Below, piece by piece: positions 17,165-25,717 of a DNA stretch of 64,000 nucleotides. Source of the stretch: Streptomyces sp. NBC_00620 (lineage in GTDB: Bacteria > Actinomycetota > Actinomycetes > Streptomycetales > Streptomycetaceae); contig NZ_JAPENY010000001.1 in assembly GCF_026341825.1 (NCBI RefSeq), positions 3,410,001 through 3,474,000 of the forward strand. Reading direction: 5' to 3'. How positions within the stretch are numbered: position 1 is the stretch's first letter; every line of letters starts with the position of its first letter. Position numbers and translations under genes: made by a program. Below the pieces are notes generated by a model, which was not told the origin of the DNA, did no database searches, and worked only from the letters and a program-made list of their open reading frames with translations.

Positions 17165-19453
17165 ATGTCCGAAGTCAACAGCGCAGGTGGCGGCGCGAGG
17201 GTGGGGCCGGACGGAGGACCGGACGACGGGTCGGGCGGTGGATCGGGCGGCGGTCCGGGGGTGGGTGGCTGGACCCGGTTCGTGACCGCGCGGCCGCGGC
17301 TGTCGCTGCTCGTCGCGCTCGTGCTCACCGCGCTCGCCGTGGTCGCGGGCAGCGGGGTCGCCGACCGGCTGGGCAGCGGCGGCTGGGAGGACCCGGGCGC
17401 CCAGTCCACCTACGCGACCGAGGCGCTGGAGCGGGAGTTCCCGGCCTCGCAGCCCAACCTGCTGCTACTCATCGACTCGGGGTCCGCGTCGGTCGACGAT
17501 CCCGCGGTCGCCGCCGAGGCGAAGCGGCTGGTGGAGCGGCTCGCCGGCGAGAAGGGCGTCACGGGCGTCGGTTCGTACTGGCAGTCGGGTTCGCCGGCGC
17601 TCAGGGCGAAGGACGGGCACGAGGCGCTCGTCGCGGCGCGCATCACGGGTGAGGAGAAGGCCGCGGGCGAGACCCTGGACCGCATCGCCCCCTCCTTCCG
17701 CGGGACGCACGGCCCCATCGAGGTCGAGGTCGGCGGCCCCGTCGCCGTGCGGCACGAGATACAGACGACCATCCGCGAGGACCTGACCCGGGCCGAGCTG
17801 ATCGCCCTGCCGGTGACCCTCGTACTCCTTGTGATGGTCTTCGGCAGCGCGGTCGCCGCCCTCCTCCCGCTCCTGGTCGGCATCTTCGCGATCCTGGGCA
17901 CGAACGCGGTGCTGCGCGGCCTCACGGAGTTCACCGACGTCTCGGTCTTCGCGATCAACCTCACCACGGCACTGGGACTCGGCCTCGCCATCGACTACGC
18001 CTTGTTCATCGTGCGCAGGTTCCGCGAGGAACTGGCCACCGGAGCCGAGCCGTTGACCGCGGTCGGCACGACTTTGCGCACCGCCGGGCGCACGGTGCTC
18101 TTCTCGTCCCTCACCGTCGCGGTGTCGCTGGCCGCGATGCTGCTCTTCCCGCAGTACTTCCTGCGGTCCTTCGCATACGCGGGCATCGCCGTGGTGCTGC
18201 TCGCCGCGGCCGCCGCGCTGATCCTGCTCCCGGCGGCGCTGGTGCTCCTCGGACATCGGGTGAACTCCCTGGATCTGCGGCGGCTGTTCCGGCGTGGAAA
18301 GCCCCGGGCGTCGTCCGACGCGGCCGGAGGGGCCGCATGGGGGCGGATGGCCAACCTCGTCATGCGCAGGGCGCCGGTCTTCGCGGTGGCGACCTCCGTC
18401 GGGCTCGTGGTCCTCGGACTGCCCTTCCTCGGCGTGAAGTTCGGCACGGCGGACGACCGCCAGCTGCCCTCGGGCGCCGAGTCCCACGTCGTGCAGCAGC
18501 ACATCCGCGAGGGCTTCCCGGGCAGCCCCGGCGGCGGTCTGGAGGTGCTCGCGGAAGGGCGCGCGACCGAGACGCAGTATGCCCAGTACAAGGAGCGGAT
18601 CGCCGCCCTGCCCGAGGTGCTGCGGGTGGACGGGCCGCTGGTGAACGGCGACTCCGCGTACTTCACGGTGCTGCCGAAGGGCGAGGCCGTCGACGAGGGA
18701 GCCCAGCGCCTGGTGGGTGAACTCCGCGCGACGAACGCCCCGTTCGACACCGCGGTGACCGGCACGGCGGCCGTCCTGGTCGACTCGAAACACGCGATAG
18801 CCGAGCAGCTGCCCTGGGCCGCCGCGTTCATCGCGATCGTCACCCTGTTCCTGGTCTTCCTGCTGACCGGCAGCGTGCTGATCCCGATCCAGGCGGTGCT
18901 GCTCAACGCCCTCAGCCTGACGGCGATGTTCGGGGCGGTGGTCTGGGTCTTCCAGGACGGCCATCTCTCCGGCCTGCTCGGGTTCACCAGCTCGGGGTCG
19001 ATCGAGACGACCCTCCCCGTCCTGATGTTCTGCGTCGCCTTCGGACTGTCCATGGACTACGGGGTCTTCCTGCTGTCCCGGATAAAGGAGGAGTACGACC
19101 AGACGGGAGACCATCGGGAAGCGGTCCGCTTCGGCCTCCAGCGTACCGGCGGACTGATCACGGCGGCCGCGGTCATCCTCGCGGTGGTGATGGTCGCGAT
19201 CGGCACCTCACGCGTGACCAACACCAAGATGCTCGGCCTGGGCATCGCGCTCGCCGTACTGATGGACGCGATGATCGTCCGCAGCCTGCTGGTCCCGGCG
19301 GTGATGAGGCTGACGGGGCGGGCAACCTGGTGGGCGCCGGGGCCGCTGCGGCGGTTCCATGACCGGTTCGGGCTCAGCGAGGGCGAACCGCAGAAGGCCG
19401 AGGCCCCGGCGGAGGACGACCGGGACCGGGACAAGGCCGCGGCGCGCGGCTAG
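17165..19453 (+). CDS. MMPL-family transporter (RND superfamily)
   Basis: A 762-residue exporter with the RND duplication: TM1 near residues 40-60, a soluble loop, a five-helix cluster (about 210-375), a second loop and a second helix cluster (about 545-740). Family marks include [19 protein letters not shown] and the matching [20 protein letters not shown], where the Asp-Tyr pairs carry the proton relay. MMPL proteins export lipids, antibiotics or siderophores; the substrate here is unknown. The first 35 residues are Gly/Asp-rich. Probably controlled by the divergent TetR gene. ATG at 17165 follows GGTGAAGGGG. Confidence 0.9.
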   Translation: MSEVNSAGGGARVGPDGGPDDGSGGGSGGGPGVGGWTRFVTARPRLSLLVALVLTALAVVAGSGVADRLGSGGWEDPGAQSTYATEALEREFPASQPNLLLLIDSGSASVDDPAVAAEAKRLVERLAGEKGVTGVGSYWQSGSPALRAKDGHEALVAARITGEEKAAGETLDRIAPSFRGTHGPIEVEVGGPVAVRHEIQTTIREDLTRAELIALPVTLVLLVMVFGSAVAALLPLLVGIFAILGTNAVLRGLTEFTDVSVFAINLTTALGLGLAIDYALFIVRRFREELATGAEPLTAVGTTLRTAGRTVLFSSLTVAVSLAAMLLFPQYFLRSFAYAGIAVVLLAAAAALILLPAALVLLGHRVNSLDLRRLFRRGKPRASSDAAGGAAWGRMANLVMRRAPVFAVATSVGLVVLGLPFLGVKFGTADDRQLPSGAESHVVQQHIREGFPGSPGGGLEVLAEGRATETQYAQYKERIAALPEVLRVDGPLVNGDSAYFTVLPKGEAVDEGAQRLVGELRATNAPFDTAVTGTAAVLVDSKHAIAEQLPWAAAFIAIVTLFLVFLLTGSVLIPIQAVLLNALSLTAMFGAVVWVFQDGHLSGLLGFTSSGSIETTLPVLMFCVAFGLSMDYGVFLLSRIKEEYDQTGDHREAVRFGLQRTGGLITAAAVILAVVMVAIGTSRVTNTKMLGLGIALAVLMDAMIVRSLLVPAVMRLTGRATWWAPGPLRRFHDRFGLSEGEPQKAEAPAEDDRDRDKAAARG

Positions 19454-19541
19454 CGTTCGCTCCGGAACCGTGATCTCCGGGCGGCGGAACGCGCCGGGCG
19501 AAGACGGGACGGGCGAACGCGAAACGCGAAGGGCGAAGCTG

Positions 19542-20585
19542 ATGCGGGCAGTGGTGTTCGAGCGGTACGGGGAGCCGGCCGAGGTGCGTGAGGTGGCGGA
19601 CCCGACGCCCGCGGAGCACGGGGTCGTGGTGCGGGTCGAGGCCACCGGCCTCTGCCGGAGCGACTGGCACGGCTGGATCGGTCACGACCCGGACATCACG
19701 CTGCCCCACGTCCCCGGACACGAACTCGCCGGGGTCGTCGAGGCGGTGGGCGCCCAGGTGAACGGTTGGCACCCCGGCGACCGGGTCACCGTGCCGTTCG
19801 TGTGCGCCTGCGGAAGCTGTCCCTCGTGCGCGGCGGGCGACCAGCAGGTGTGCGAGCGCCAGACCCAGCCGGGGTTCACACACTGGGGTTCCTTCGCCCA
19901 GTACGTGGCGCTGGACCACGCCGACGTGAACCTGGTCGCGATGCCGGACGGACTGTCCTACGCGACCGCGGCCTCGCTGGGCTGCCGGTTCGCCACGGCC
20001 TACCGGGCGGTGGTCGCGCAGGGCCGGGTGGCCGCGGGGGAGTGGGTCGCCGTACACGGTTGCGGGGGCGTCGGCCTGTCCGCCGTGATGATCGCGGCGG
20101 CCGCCGGGGCTCGGGTCGTCGCCGTCGACGTATCGCCCCAGGCGCTGGACCTGGCACGGAAGTTCGGGGCGACGGAGGCCGTGGACGCGTCGGGGGTCGA
20201 AGACACGGCGGAGGCGGTACGCGCGTTGACCGGCGGTGGCGCCCACCTGTCCCTGGACGCCCTCGGTTCCCCCATCACCTGCGCGGCCTCGGTGAACAGC
20301 CTGCGCCGTCGGGGCCGCCACATCCAGGTCGGACTCCTGCCCTCACCGACGGGCTCCACCCCGGTCCCCATGGCCCGCGTGATCGGTCTCGAACTCGAAC
20401 TCCTCGGCAGCCACGGAATGGCGGCACACGCCTACCCGGGAATGCTGGAGTTGGTCCGGGCCGGCGTACTCCGCCCCGACCTCCTGGTCACCTCCACCAT
20501 CCCGCTGGACGCCGCACCGGCCGCGCTGGCGGCGATGGGGACGGCGCCGGGAGCGGGGGTGACGGTCATCGAGCCGTGGAGCTGA
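19542..20585 (+). CDS. Zinc-dependent alcohol dehydrogenase
   Basis: A 347-residue medium-chain dehydrogenase. Catalytic zinc ligands are Cys38 and His60-Glu61 (GHE motif); structural zinc ligands are Cys90, Cys93, Cys96 and Cys104; the Rossmann motif is [17 protein letters not shown]. Expected to oxidise an alcohol or reduce an aldehyde with NAD(P), but the substrate cannot be told. ATG at 19542 gives the canonical [12 protein letters not shown] start; the open frame upstream is not needed. Follows MMPL by 88 bases and overlaps the tail of the convergent acetyltransferase gene by 20 bases. Confidence 0.9.
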   Translation: MRAVVFERYGEPAEVREVADPTPAEHGVVVRVEATGLCRSDWHGWIGHDPDITLPHVPGHELAGVVEAVGAQVNGWHPGDRVTVPFVCACGSCPSCAAGDQQVCERQTQPGFTHWGSFAQYVALDHADVNLVAMPDGLSYATAASLGCRFATAYRAVVAQGRVAAGEWVAVHGCGGVGLSAVMIAAAAGARVVAVDVSPQALDLARKFGATEAVDASGVEDTAEAVRALTGGGAHLSLDALGSPITCAASVNSLRRRGRHIQVGLLPSPTGSTPVPMARVIGLELELLGSHGMAAHAYPGMLELVRAGVLRPDLLVTSTIPLDAAPAALAAMGTAPGAGVTVIEPWS

Positions 20586-21156
20586 CCAGATCCGGGTGAC
20601 CGCGGTGGTCGGCCCACTCGTGGGCGAGGATCGCCATGAGCGTCTCGTCGGCCCACTCGCCGTCACGCAGCTGGGTCTGCCGCCGGACACCCTCCTCGAC
20701 GAAGCCGACCTTCTCGTAGACACGGCGGGCCCGGTGGTTGTGGCTGTATAGCTCCAAGGCGATGCGGTGCAGGCCGAGTTGCTCGAAGCCGTGGCCGACG
20801 ATGAGCCGGGTCGCCTCGGTGCCGATCCCCCGGCCGCGTCCGCGGGGGCCGATGAGCGTACGGAACGTGCAGTTGCGGCCCGTGGGATCCCACTCGTGGA
20901 GGACGACCTCGCCGAGGAGTTCACCGGTCGCGCGGTCGGTGACGGCGAGGTCGAGCCGGTCTGGCTGCGTGGCCCGGGAGCCGTACCAGGAACGCAGCCG
21001 TTCCAAGGTCAGCTCGGTGGAGGGCTCGAAGGTGAACCGGATGACATCGGGATCGTCCAGGATCTCCCAAATCCCGTCCGCGTCCGCCCTGGTGAACGGC
21101 CGCAGCACGGTCTTCTCACCGGTGAGGACGGGCTTGTCGGAGAAGGAGTGGCTCAT
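20566..21156 (-). CDS. RimJ/RimL-type GNAT acetyltransferase
   Basis: A 196-residue acetyltransferase of the group related to RimJ and spermidine or amino-acid acetylating enzymes: [21 protein letters not shown] at the N-terminus, the acetyl-CoA loop [17 protein letters not shown], and the C-terminal [21 protein letters not shown]. The substrate is unknown. ATG at 21156 with GAGG upstream. Its upstream region carries three tandem 19-bp repeats. Confidence 0.85.
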   Translation of the reverse strand: MSHSFSDKPVLTGEKTVLRPFTRADADGIWEILDDPDVIRFTFEPSTELTLERLRSWYGSRATQPDRLDLAVTDRATGELLGEVVLHEWDPTGRNCTFRTLIGPRGRGRGIGTEATRLIVGHGFEQLGLHRIALELYSHNHRARRVYEKVGFVEEGVRRQTQLRDGEWADETLMAILAHEWADHRGHPDLVSSTAR

Positions 21157-21188
21157 CTGAGGATCCTCGGCGGCGGGCCGACGGACGG

Positions 21189-21245
21189 GCAACCGAATAG
21201 GGGCTGTGCAACCCGATAACGGCTGTGCAACCGAATAACGGCTGT
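21189..21245. repeat. Three tandem 19-bp repeats
   Basis: Copies at 21189-21207, 21208-21226 and 21227-21245, e.g. GCAACCGAATAACGGCTGT, differ by at most three bases. They sit in the 135-base gap between the acetyltransferase and HTH genes, 33 bases above the acetyltransferase start, so they could be regulator binding sites or a slippage-prone tract. Confidence 0.7.
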
Positions 21246-21291
21246 GCCCCGCACGCGAACGGCGGGGCACAGGGGGAGGAACGAGAGCGGG

Positions 21292-21492
21292 TCAGTCCTC
21301 TCTACGGCCCCGGTTGCCCGGCCGGGAGGCGACCCAGGCCCGGACGGTGTCCGCGTACCAGTAGGGCTTGCCGCTCTCCACATGGTCGGGCGGGGGCAGC
21401 AGACCGTGCTTGCGGTACGACCGCACGGTGTCCGGCTGCACCTTGATGTGCGCCGCGATCTCCTTGTACGACCAAAGCCTGCGGTCGGTCAT
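21292..21492 (-). CDS. Small MerR-type HTH protein
   Basis: A 66-residue protein that is essentially one winged helix-turn-helix: LWSYKEIAAHIKVQPDTVRSYRKHGLLPPPD followed by a KPYWYADTVRAWVASRPG wing and helix. This resembles excisionase/AlpA-like or BldC-like single-domain MerR regulators. No effector domain is present. ATG at 21492 with AGGGAGG at good spacing; an in-frame GTG at 21501 is less well placed. Target unknown. Confidence 0.8.
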   Translation of the reverse strand: MTDRRLWSYKEIAAHIKVQPDTVRSYRKHGLLPPPDHVESGKPYWYADTVRAWVASRPGNRGRRED

Positions 21493-21836
21493 GAGTGCCA
21501 CCTCCCTGCGCGTACCGCGGCGGCGGCCGGGGGCGGCCGTCGGGGGAGCCGGGCACTGCGCTGGCGATCAACAAAGCCTGTGCCCCGTGAACGACACAGA
21601 GTGAGCGCCGGGAAGTGCCTGTGGACTGGGTGTGACCTAAGACCCGCGTACACGCGACATGTGTGACAGGAAGGGGGTATTTGTGACACGAGTGCCGCAA
21701 TTGGCAGGCGGCCACCAGGAGACCAGGGAAGCGGGGGAGGCCGGGGAGGCGGGGGAGACCGGGGAGGCCCGCCGAGCCCCGAGCGCCCGGTGGGCCCACG
21801 CCACGATCACCCCGTACTACGCCCCGCAGCACCTCA
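21493..21836. other. Gap upstream of the HTH gene
   Basis: A 344-base region with no convincing gene. The right half (about 21728-21775) is a purine-rich tandem repeat of GCGGGGGAGG-like units. It ends in a 20-bp duplication shared with the 3' end of the next gene. The promoter for the small HTH gene should be in the left part. Confidence 0.4.
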
Positions 21837-21855
21837 CTACGCCCCGCAGGACCTC
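21816..21855. repeat. 20-bp tandem duplication at a gene 3' end
   Basis: ACTACGCCCCGCAGCACCTC (21816-21835) is repeated at 21836-21855 with one change. The second copy contains the TAG stop of the IolE-like gene, so the first copy is a duplicate of its end lying just past the stop. Confidence 0.75.
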
Positions 21856-22778
21856 AGGAACGCCCGCGTCCGCTGCGCGATCGGCAGCGGCTTGTCGGGT
21901 GGACACGGGTACATGTCCTGCTCGACGATCGCGAAGAGGTCGATGTCGAGCTTCTGCGCGGCGGCGAGGACGGGCTCGAGTGCCGGTATGCCGGACGGCG
22001 GTTCGCACATCACACCGCGGGCCACGGCCGGCCCGAACGGCACCTCGTTCGCCCGCACGTCGGCCAGGATCGCCGGATCCACCTGCTTGAGGTGCAGGTA
22101 CCCGATGCGCTCCCCGTACGTCTCGATGAGCTTGACGCTGTCGCCGCCGCAGTACGCGTAGTGCCCGGTGTCCAGACACAGGGACACCAGCGAGGAATCC
22201 GTCGCGTCGAGGAAACGCGTGACGTTCTCCTCGCTGTCGATGTGTGTGTCCGCGTGCGGGTGGACGACGATCGTCAGCCCGTACCGCTCCCGCACCTCGT
22301 GCGCGAGCCGCTCGGTCTGAGCGGTCAGATTGCGCCACTGCGTCGGCGTCAGCGTGCTGTCCTCCAGCACCTCGCCCGTCTTGTCGTCCCGCCAGAACGC
22401 GGGGATGACGACCAGGTGCTCGGCGCCCATCGCCTGCGTGAGAGCCGCGATGTCCGAGACGTGCGCCCAGGTGGACTCCCACACGTCGGGACCACGGTGC
22501 AGTCCGGTGAAGACCGTGCCGGCCGAGACCGTGAGCCCGCGCCGCGCGGTCTCCTCCTTGAGGACGGCCGGATCGGTGGGGAGATAGCCGTACGGGCCCA
22601 GCTCGATCCACTCGTACCCGGACCCGGACACCTCGTCGAGGAACCGCTGCCAGGGGACCTGCTGCGGGTCGTCGGGGAACCAGACGCCCCAGGAGTCGGG
22701 AGCCGAACCGACCCGGATACGGGACAGTGAGGATGGAGGTGAGGACTGCGGCGACGGCCGCGGTGACAACGACGTCAT
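21837..22778 (-). CDS. Sugar phosphate isomerase/epimerase, IolE-like
   Basis: A 313-residue TIM-barrel protein of the xylose-isomerase-like family. Its start VGSAPDSWGVWFPDD resembles myo-inosose dehydratase (IolE), as does its place opposite the iol genes; metal-binding residues fall in VVHPHADTHID, LCLDTGHYAYCGGD and HLKQVDP. It may be an inosose dehydratase or an inosose isomerase (IolI-like). ATG at 22778; a longer reading starts with TTG at 22838 and is unlikely. It is divergent from iolC. Confidence 0.75.
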   Translation of the reverse strand: MTSLSPRPSPQSSPPSSLSRIRVGSAPDSWGVWFPDDPQQVPWQRFLDEVSGSGYEWIELGPYGYLPTDPAVLKEETARRGLTVSAGTVFTGLHRGPDVWESTWAHVSDIAALTQAMGAEHLVVIPAFWRDDKTGEVLEDSTLTPTQWRNLTAQTERLAHEVRERYGLTIVVHPHADTHIDSEENVTRFLDATDSSLVSLCLDTGHYAYCGGDSVKLIETYGERIGYLHLKQVDPAILADVRANEVPFGPAVARGVMCEPPSGIPALEPVLAAAQKLDIDLFAIVEQDMYPCPPDKPLPIAQRTRAFLRSCGA

Positions 22779-22825
22779 GAGCGTCAGCTTCCGGCGGCAC
22801 GGAAGGGGTGTCAAGGCCTGGTCCG

Positions 22826-22872
22826 AATGTCTGGACAAAACATTGACAGGGCTCCACGGACACGGCTAGACC
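22826..22872 (+). promoter_or_regulatory. Candidate iolC promoter and operator
   Basis: TTGACA (22843-22848) and TAGACC (22867-22872) with 18-base spacing form a plausible housekeeping promoter for iolC. The -35 overlaps an inverted repeat AATGT/ACATT (22826-22830, 22840-22844) enclosing TGTCTGGACA, which may be an operator in the divergent iol region. No iol regulator gene is in the window. Confidence 0.45.
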
Positions 22873-22900
22873 TAGGTGCAGCCGAAGCGAAGGGAACTCG

Positions 22901-23869
22901 ATGGCGTACGACCTGATCACCATGGGGCGGATCGGCGTGGACCTCTACCCGTTGCAGACGGGGGTCCCGCTGGCGCAGGTGACGACCTTCGGGAAGTTCC
23001 TCGGCGGCTCGGCGACGAACGTCGCGGTGGCCGCGGCCCGGCTCGGGCGGCGTACGGCGGTGATCACACGTACGGGCGACGACCCCTTCGGCACCTACCT
23101 CCACGAGGCCCTGCGCGACTTCGGCGTCGACGACCGCTGGGTCACACCGGTCCCCGGCCTGCCCACCCCGGTCACCTTCTGCGAGGTCTTCCCGCCGGAC
23201 GACTTCCCGCTGTACTTCTACCGGCAGCCCAAGGCCCCCGACCTGGAGATCGACGCCCACGAGCTCGACCTCGACGCTCTTCGCGAGGCCCGCATCCTCT
23301 GGATGACCGGCACCGGCCTGAGCGAGGAGCCCAGCCGCACGGCGACGCTCGCGGCGCTGGCCCACCGCGCCAAGTCCGGTACGACGGTCTTCGACCTCGA
23401 CTGGCGCCCCATGTTTTGGAAAGACACAGCCTGGAAGGACCCGGAGGCCTCCGCCCGAGCCTTCTACGCCGAGGCCCTCCGCCACACCACCGTCGCCGTG
23501 GGCAACATCGACGAGGTCGAAATCGCCACCGGCGAGCGCGAACCGCACGCCGCCGCCCGCGCCCTGCTGGACGCAGGCGTGGAACTCGCCGTCGTCAAAC
23601 AGGGCCCCAAGGGCGTCCTCGCCGTCCACCGCGACGGCACGACGGCCGAGGTCCCACCCCTCCCCGTCACCGTCCTCAACGGCCTCGGCGCCGGCGACGC
23701 CTTCGGCGGCTCCCTCTGCCACGGCCTGCTCGCCGACTGGGACCTGGAGCGGATCATGCGGTACGCCAACGCAGCGGGCGCCATCGTCGCGTCCCGCCTC
23801 GAGTGCTCCTCCGCGATGCCGACCCCGCGTGAGGTCGAGGACGCGCTCACGGCGGGAGCGGTGCTGTGA
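22901..23869 (+). CDS. iolC: 5-dehydro-2-deoxygluconokinase IolC
   Basis: A 322-residue PfkB-family kinase that phosphorylates 5-dehydro-2-deoxy-D-gluconate in inositol breakdown. Visible: MGRIGVDLYPLQTGVPL start typical of IolC, GGSATNVAVAAARLG substrate motif, and NGLGAGDAFGGSL catalytic motif. ATG at 22901 follows AAGGGAA. First gene of a tightly packed plus-strand operon; its TGA overlaps the GTG of the next gene by 4 bases. Confidence 0.92.
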   Translation: MAYDLITMGRIGVDLYPLQTGVPLAQVTTFGKFLGGSATNVAVAAARLGRRTAVITRTGDDPFGTYLHEALRDFGVDDRWVTPVPGLPTPVTFCEVFPPDDFPLYFYRQPKAPDLEIDAHELDLDALREARILWMTGTGLSEEPSRTATLAALAHRAKSGTTVFDLDWRPMFWKDTAWKDPEASARAFYAEALRHTTVAVGNIDEVEIATGEREPHAAARALLDAGVELAVVKQGPKGVLAVHRDGTTAEVPPLPVTVLNGLGAGDAFGGSLCHGLLADWDLERIMRYANAAGAIVASRLECSSAMPTPREVEDALTAGAVL

Positions 23870-24852
23870 GGGCGGGTCAGGTCGGGGGCGCGAGGCACGA
23901 AGGCGGCGACCCTGCGACGTACGAAGGCGGCGGCACGGCCGCGCACGAAGGCGGCGACCCGGCGCCGTACAGGCGAGTGGACGTCGCGGACCTCGTCCGC
24001 ACCCGCACCCACCACCCCGAAGCCATCGCCGAGGCCGCCGCCCGCAGGCCCCGCCGGCCCCTCGTCGACGACGGCGGCCGGCTGATGATCGTCGCAGCGG
24101 ACCACCCGGCCCGCGGCGCCCTCGCGGTCGGCGACCGCAAGTTCGCCATGGCGAACCGCGCCGACCTCCTGGAGCGGCTCTGCACCGCCCTCTCCCGCCC
24201 CGGAGTCGACGGCGTCCTCGCCACCGCCGACATCCTCGACGACCTGCTGCTGCTCGGCGCGCTCGACCACAAGGTCGTCCTCGGCTCGATGAACCGCGGC
24301 GGACTCGCGGGCGCCTCCTTCGAGTTGGACGACCGGTTCACCGGGCACCGCCCGCAGGACATCGAACGGCTCGGCTTCGACGCGGGCAAACTGCTGCTGC
24401 GCATCGACTACGACGACCCGGGCTCGCTGCGCACCCTGGAGTCCACCGCCCGTGTCATCGACGAGATGGCGCAGCGGCAACTCCCGGTGTTCGTCGAGCC
24501 GTTCCTCTGCCGTCGCCGCGAAGACGGCACCCTCCGCAACGATCTCAGCGCCGAGGCCGTCACCAAGTCCATCGCCATCGCGAGCGGCCTCGGCGGCAGT
24601 TCGGCGTACACCTGGCTGAAGGTCCCCGTCACCGAGAACCCCGACGACATGGCCCGCGTCATGGAGACGTCCACGCTGCCCGCCGTACTCCTCGGCGGCG
24701 ATGTCGGCGAGGACCAGGAGGGCGCGTACGAGAAGTGGCGCGGGGCGCTCCAACTCCCCACCGTCCAGGGCCTGGTGGTCGGCCGCTCGCTGCTCTACCC
24801 GGCGGACGGCGATGTGACCGCGGCCGTGGACACCGCCGTCGGACTGCTGTGA
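23866..24852 (+). CDS. Cgl0158-like (beta/alpha)8 aldolase, IolJ role
   Basis: A 328-residue class I aldolase-like barrel found between iolC and iolB in actinobacteria. It probably cleaves 6-phospho-5-dehydro-2-deoxygluconate to dihydroxyacetone phosphate and malonate semialdehyde, the step done by IolJ in Bacillus. Signs: LMIVAADHPARGAL at the barrel start, a Lys in YTWLKVPV that could form the Schiff base, and VVGRSLLYP. The first 36 residues contain repeated HEGGDP-type units not needed for the fold. GTG at 23866 overlaps iolC. An in-frame later start cannot be excluded. Function is by position and pattern. Confidence 0.7.
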   Translation: MRAGQVGGARHEGGDPATYEGGGTAAHEGGDPAPYRRVDVADLVRTRTHHPEAIAEAAARRPRRPLVDDGGRLMIVAADHPARGALAVGDRKFAMANRADLLERLCTALSRPGVDGVLATADILDDLLLLGALDHKVVLGSMNRGGLAGASFELDDRFTGHRPQDIERLGFDAGKLLLRIDYDDPGSLRTLESTARVIDEMAQRQLPVFVEPFLCRRREDGTLRNDLSAEAVTKSIAIASGLGGSSAYTWLKVPVTENPDDMARVMETSTLPAVLLGGDVGEDQEGAYEKWRGALQLPTVQGLVVGRSLLYPADGDVTAAVDTAVGLL

Positions 24853-24859
24853 GGGCCGG

Positions 24860-25717
24860 ATGAGCGACCGGACGAGCGTTCCGATGGCCGACCCCGACCC
24901 GACGGCGAGCAACGCCCTGTACGTCCCGAAGGGCAGCACCGCCAACGCGCAGTACGTCCTCGACGTCGACCCAAAGCGGGCCGGCTGGACCCACAGCAGC
25001 CTGCGCGTCGTCGAACTCGCCCCCGGCGGGACGCACATCTTCACCACCGGTGACAGCGAATGGATCGTGCTGCCCCTGAGCGGCGGCTGCACCGTGAACA
25101 CAGGGGACGAACAGTTTCAAATCCTGGGCAGGGACAGCGTGTTCAGCGGAGTCACGGACTTCGCGTACGTGCCCCGCGACGCCCGGGCACAGATCGCCTC
25201 CGGCGCGGGAGGCCGCTTCGCCCTGGCAGGAGCGAAGTGCGAGCGCCTACTCCCCGCCCGCTACGGCCCCGCGCCGGAGGTACCCGTCGAAGACCGGGGC
25301 AGCGGCAACTACGCCCGCCAGGTACGCAATTTCGCCTCCGCCGACGCCTTCGAGTGCGACCGGCTCATCGCCGTCGAGGTCATCACCCCCGGCGGCAACT
25401 GGTCCTCGTATCCGCCCCACAAGCACGACGAGCACCGGCCGGGGGAGGAGAGCCGGCTCGAAGAGATCTACTACTTCGAGATCGACGGCCCGAACGGTTT
25501 CGGCTATCAGCGCGTATTCCCTTCACGCGTGGGCGGATCCGACGTCCTCGCGGAGGTCCGCACCGGCGATGCCGTCCTCGTCCCCGACGGATGGCACGGC
25601 CCGTCCATCGCCCAGCCCGGCCACACGATGTACTACCTGAATGTGATGGCCGGACCGGGCGAGAAGCGGGAGTGGCGGATCTGCTTCCACCCAGAGCACA
25701 CCGAGGGGTACCAATGA
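24860..25717 (+). CDS. iolB: 5-deoxy-glucuronate isomerase IolB
   Basis: Converts 5-deoxy-glucuronate to 5-dehydro-2-deoxygluconate in myo-inositol catabolism. The 285-residue double-cupin protein has metal-ligand patterns SSYPPHKHDEHR and EEIYYFEI, and VLVPDGWHGPSIAQPGHTMYYLNVMAG. Starts 7 bases after the aldolase stop and ends with an ATGA overlap into iolD, so all are one transcript. Confidence 0.95.
   Translation: MSDRTSVPMADPDPTASNALYVPKGSTANAQYVLDVDPKRAGWTHSSLRVVELAPGGTHIFTTGDSEWIVLPLSGGCTVNTGDEQFQILGRDSVFSGVTDFAYVPRDARAQIASGAGGRFALAGAKCERLLPARYGPAPEVPVEDRGSGNYARQVRNFASADAFECDRLIAVEVITPGGNWSSYPPHKHDEHRPGEESRLEEIYYFEIDGPNGFGYQRVFPSRVGGSDVLAEVRTGDAVLVPDGWHGPSIAQPGHTMYYLNVMAGPGEKREWRICFHPEHTEGYQ

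Noticed and set aside
17465..19114. Large minus-strand frames inside the MMPL gene
   Set aside because: Antisense shadows with no recognisable domain or start signal.
21292..21492. Small HTH protein as an excisionase marking an integrated element
   Set aside because: There is no integrase, attachment-site repeat or tRNA nearby, and the surrounding genes look like ordinary chromosome.
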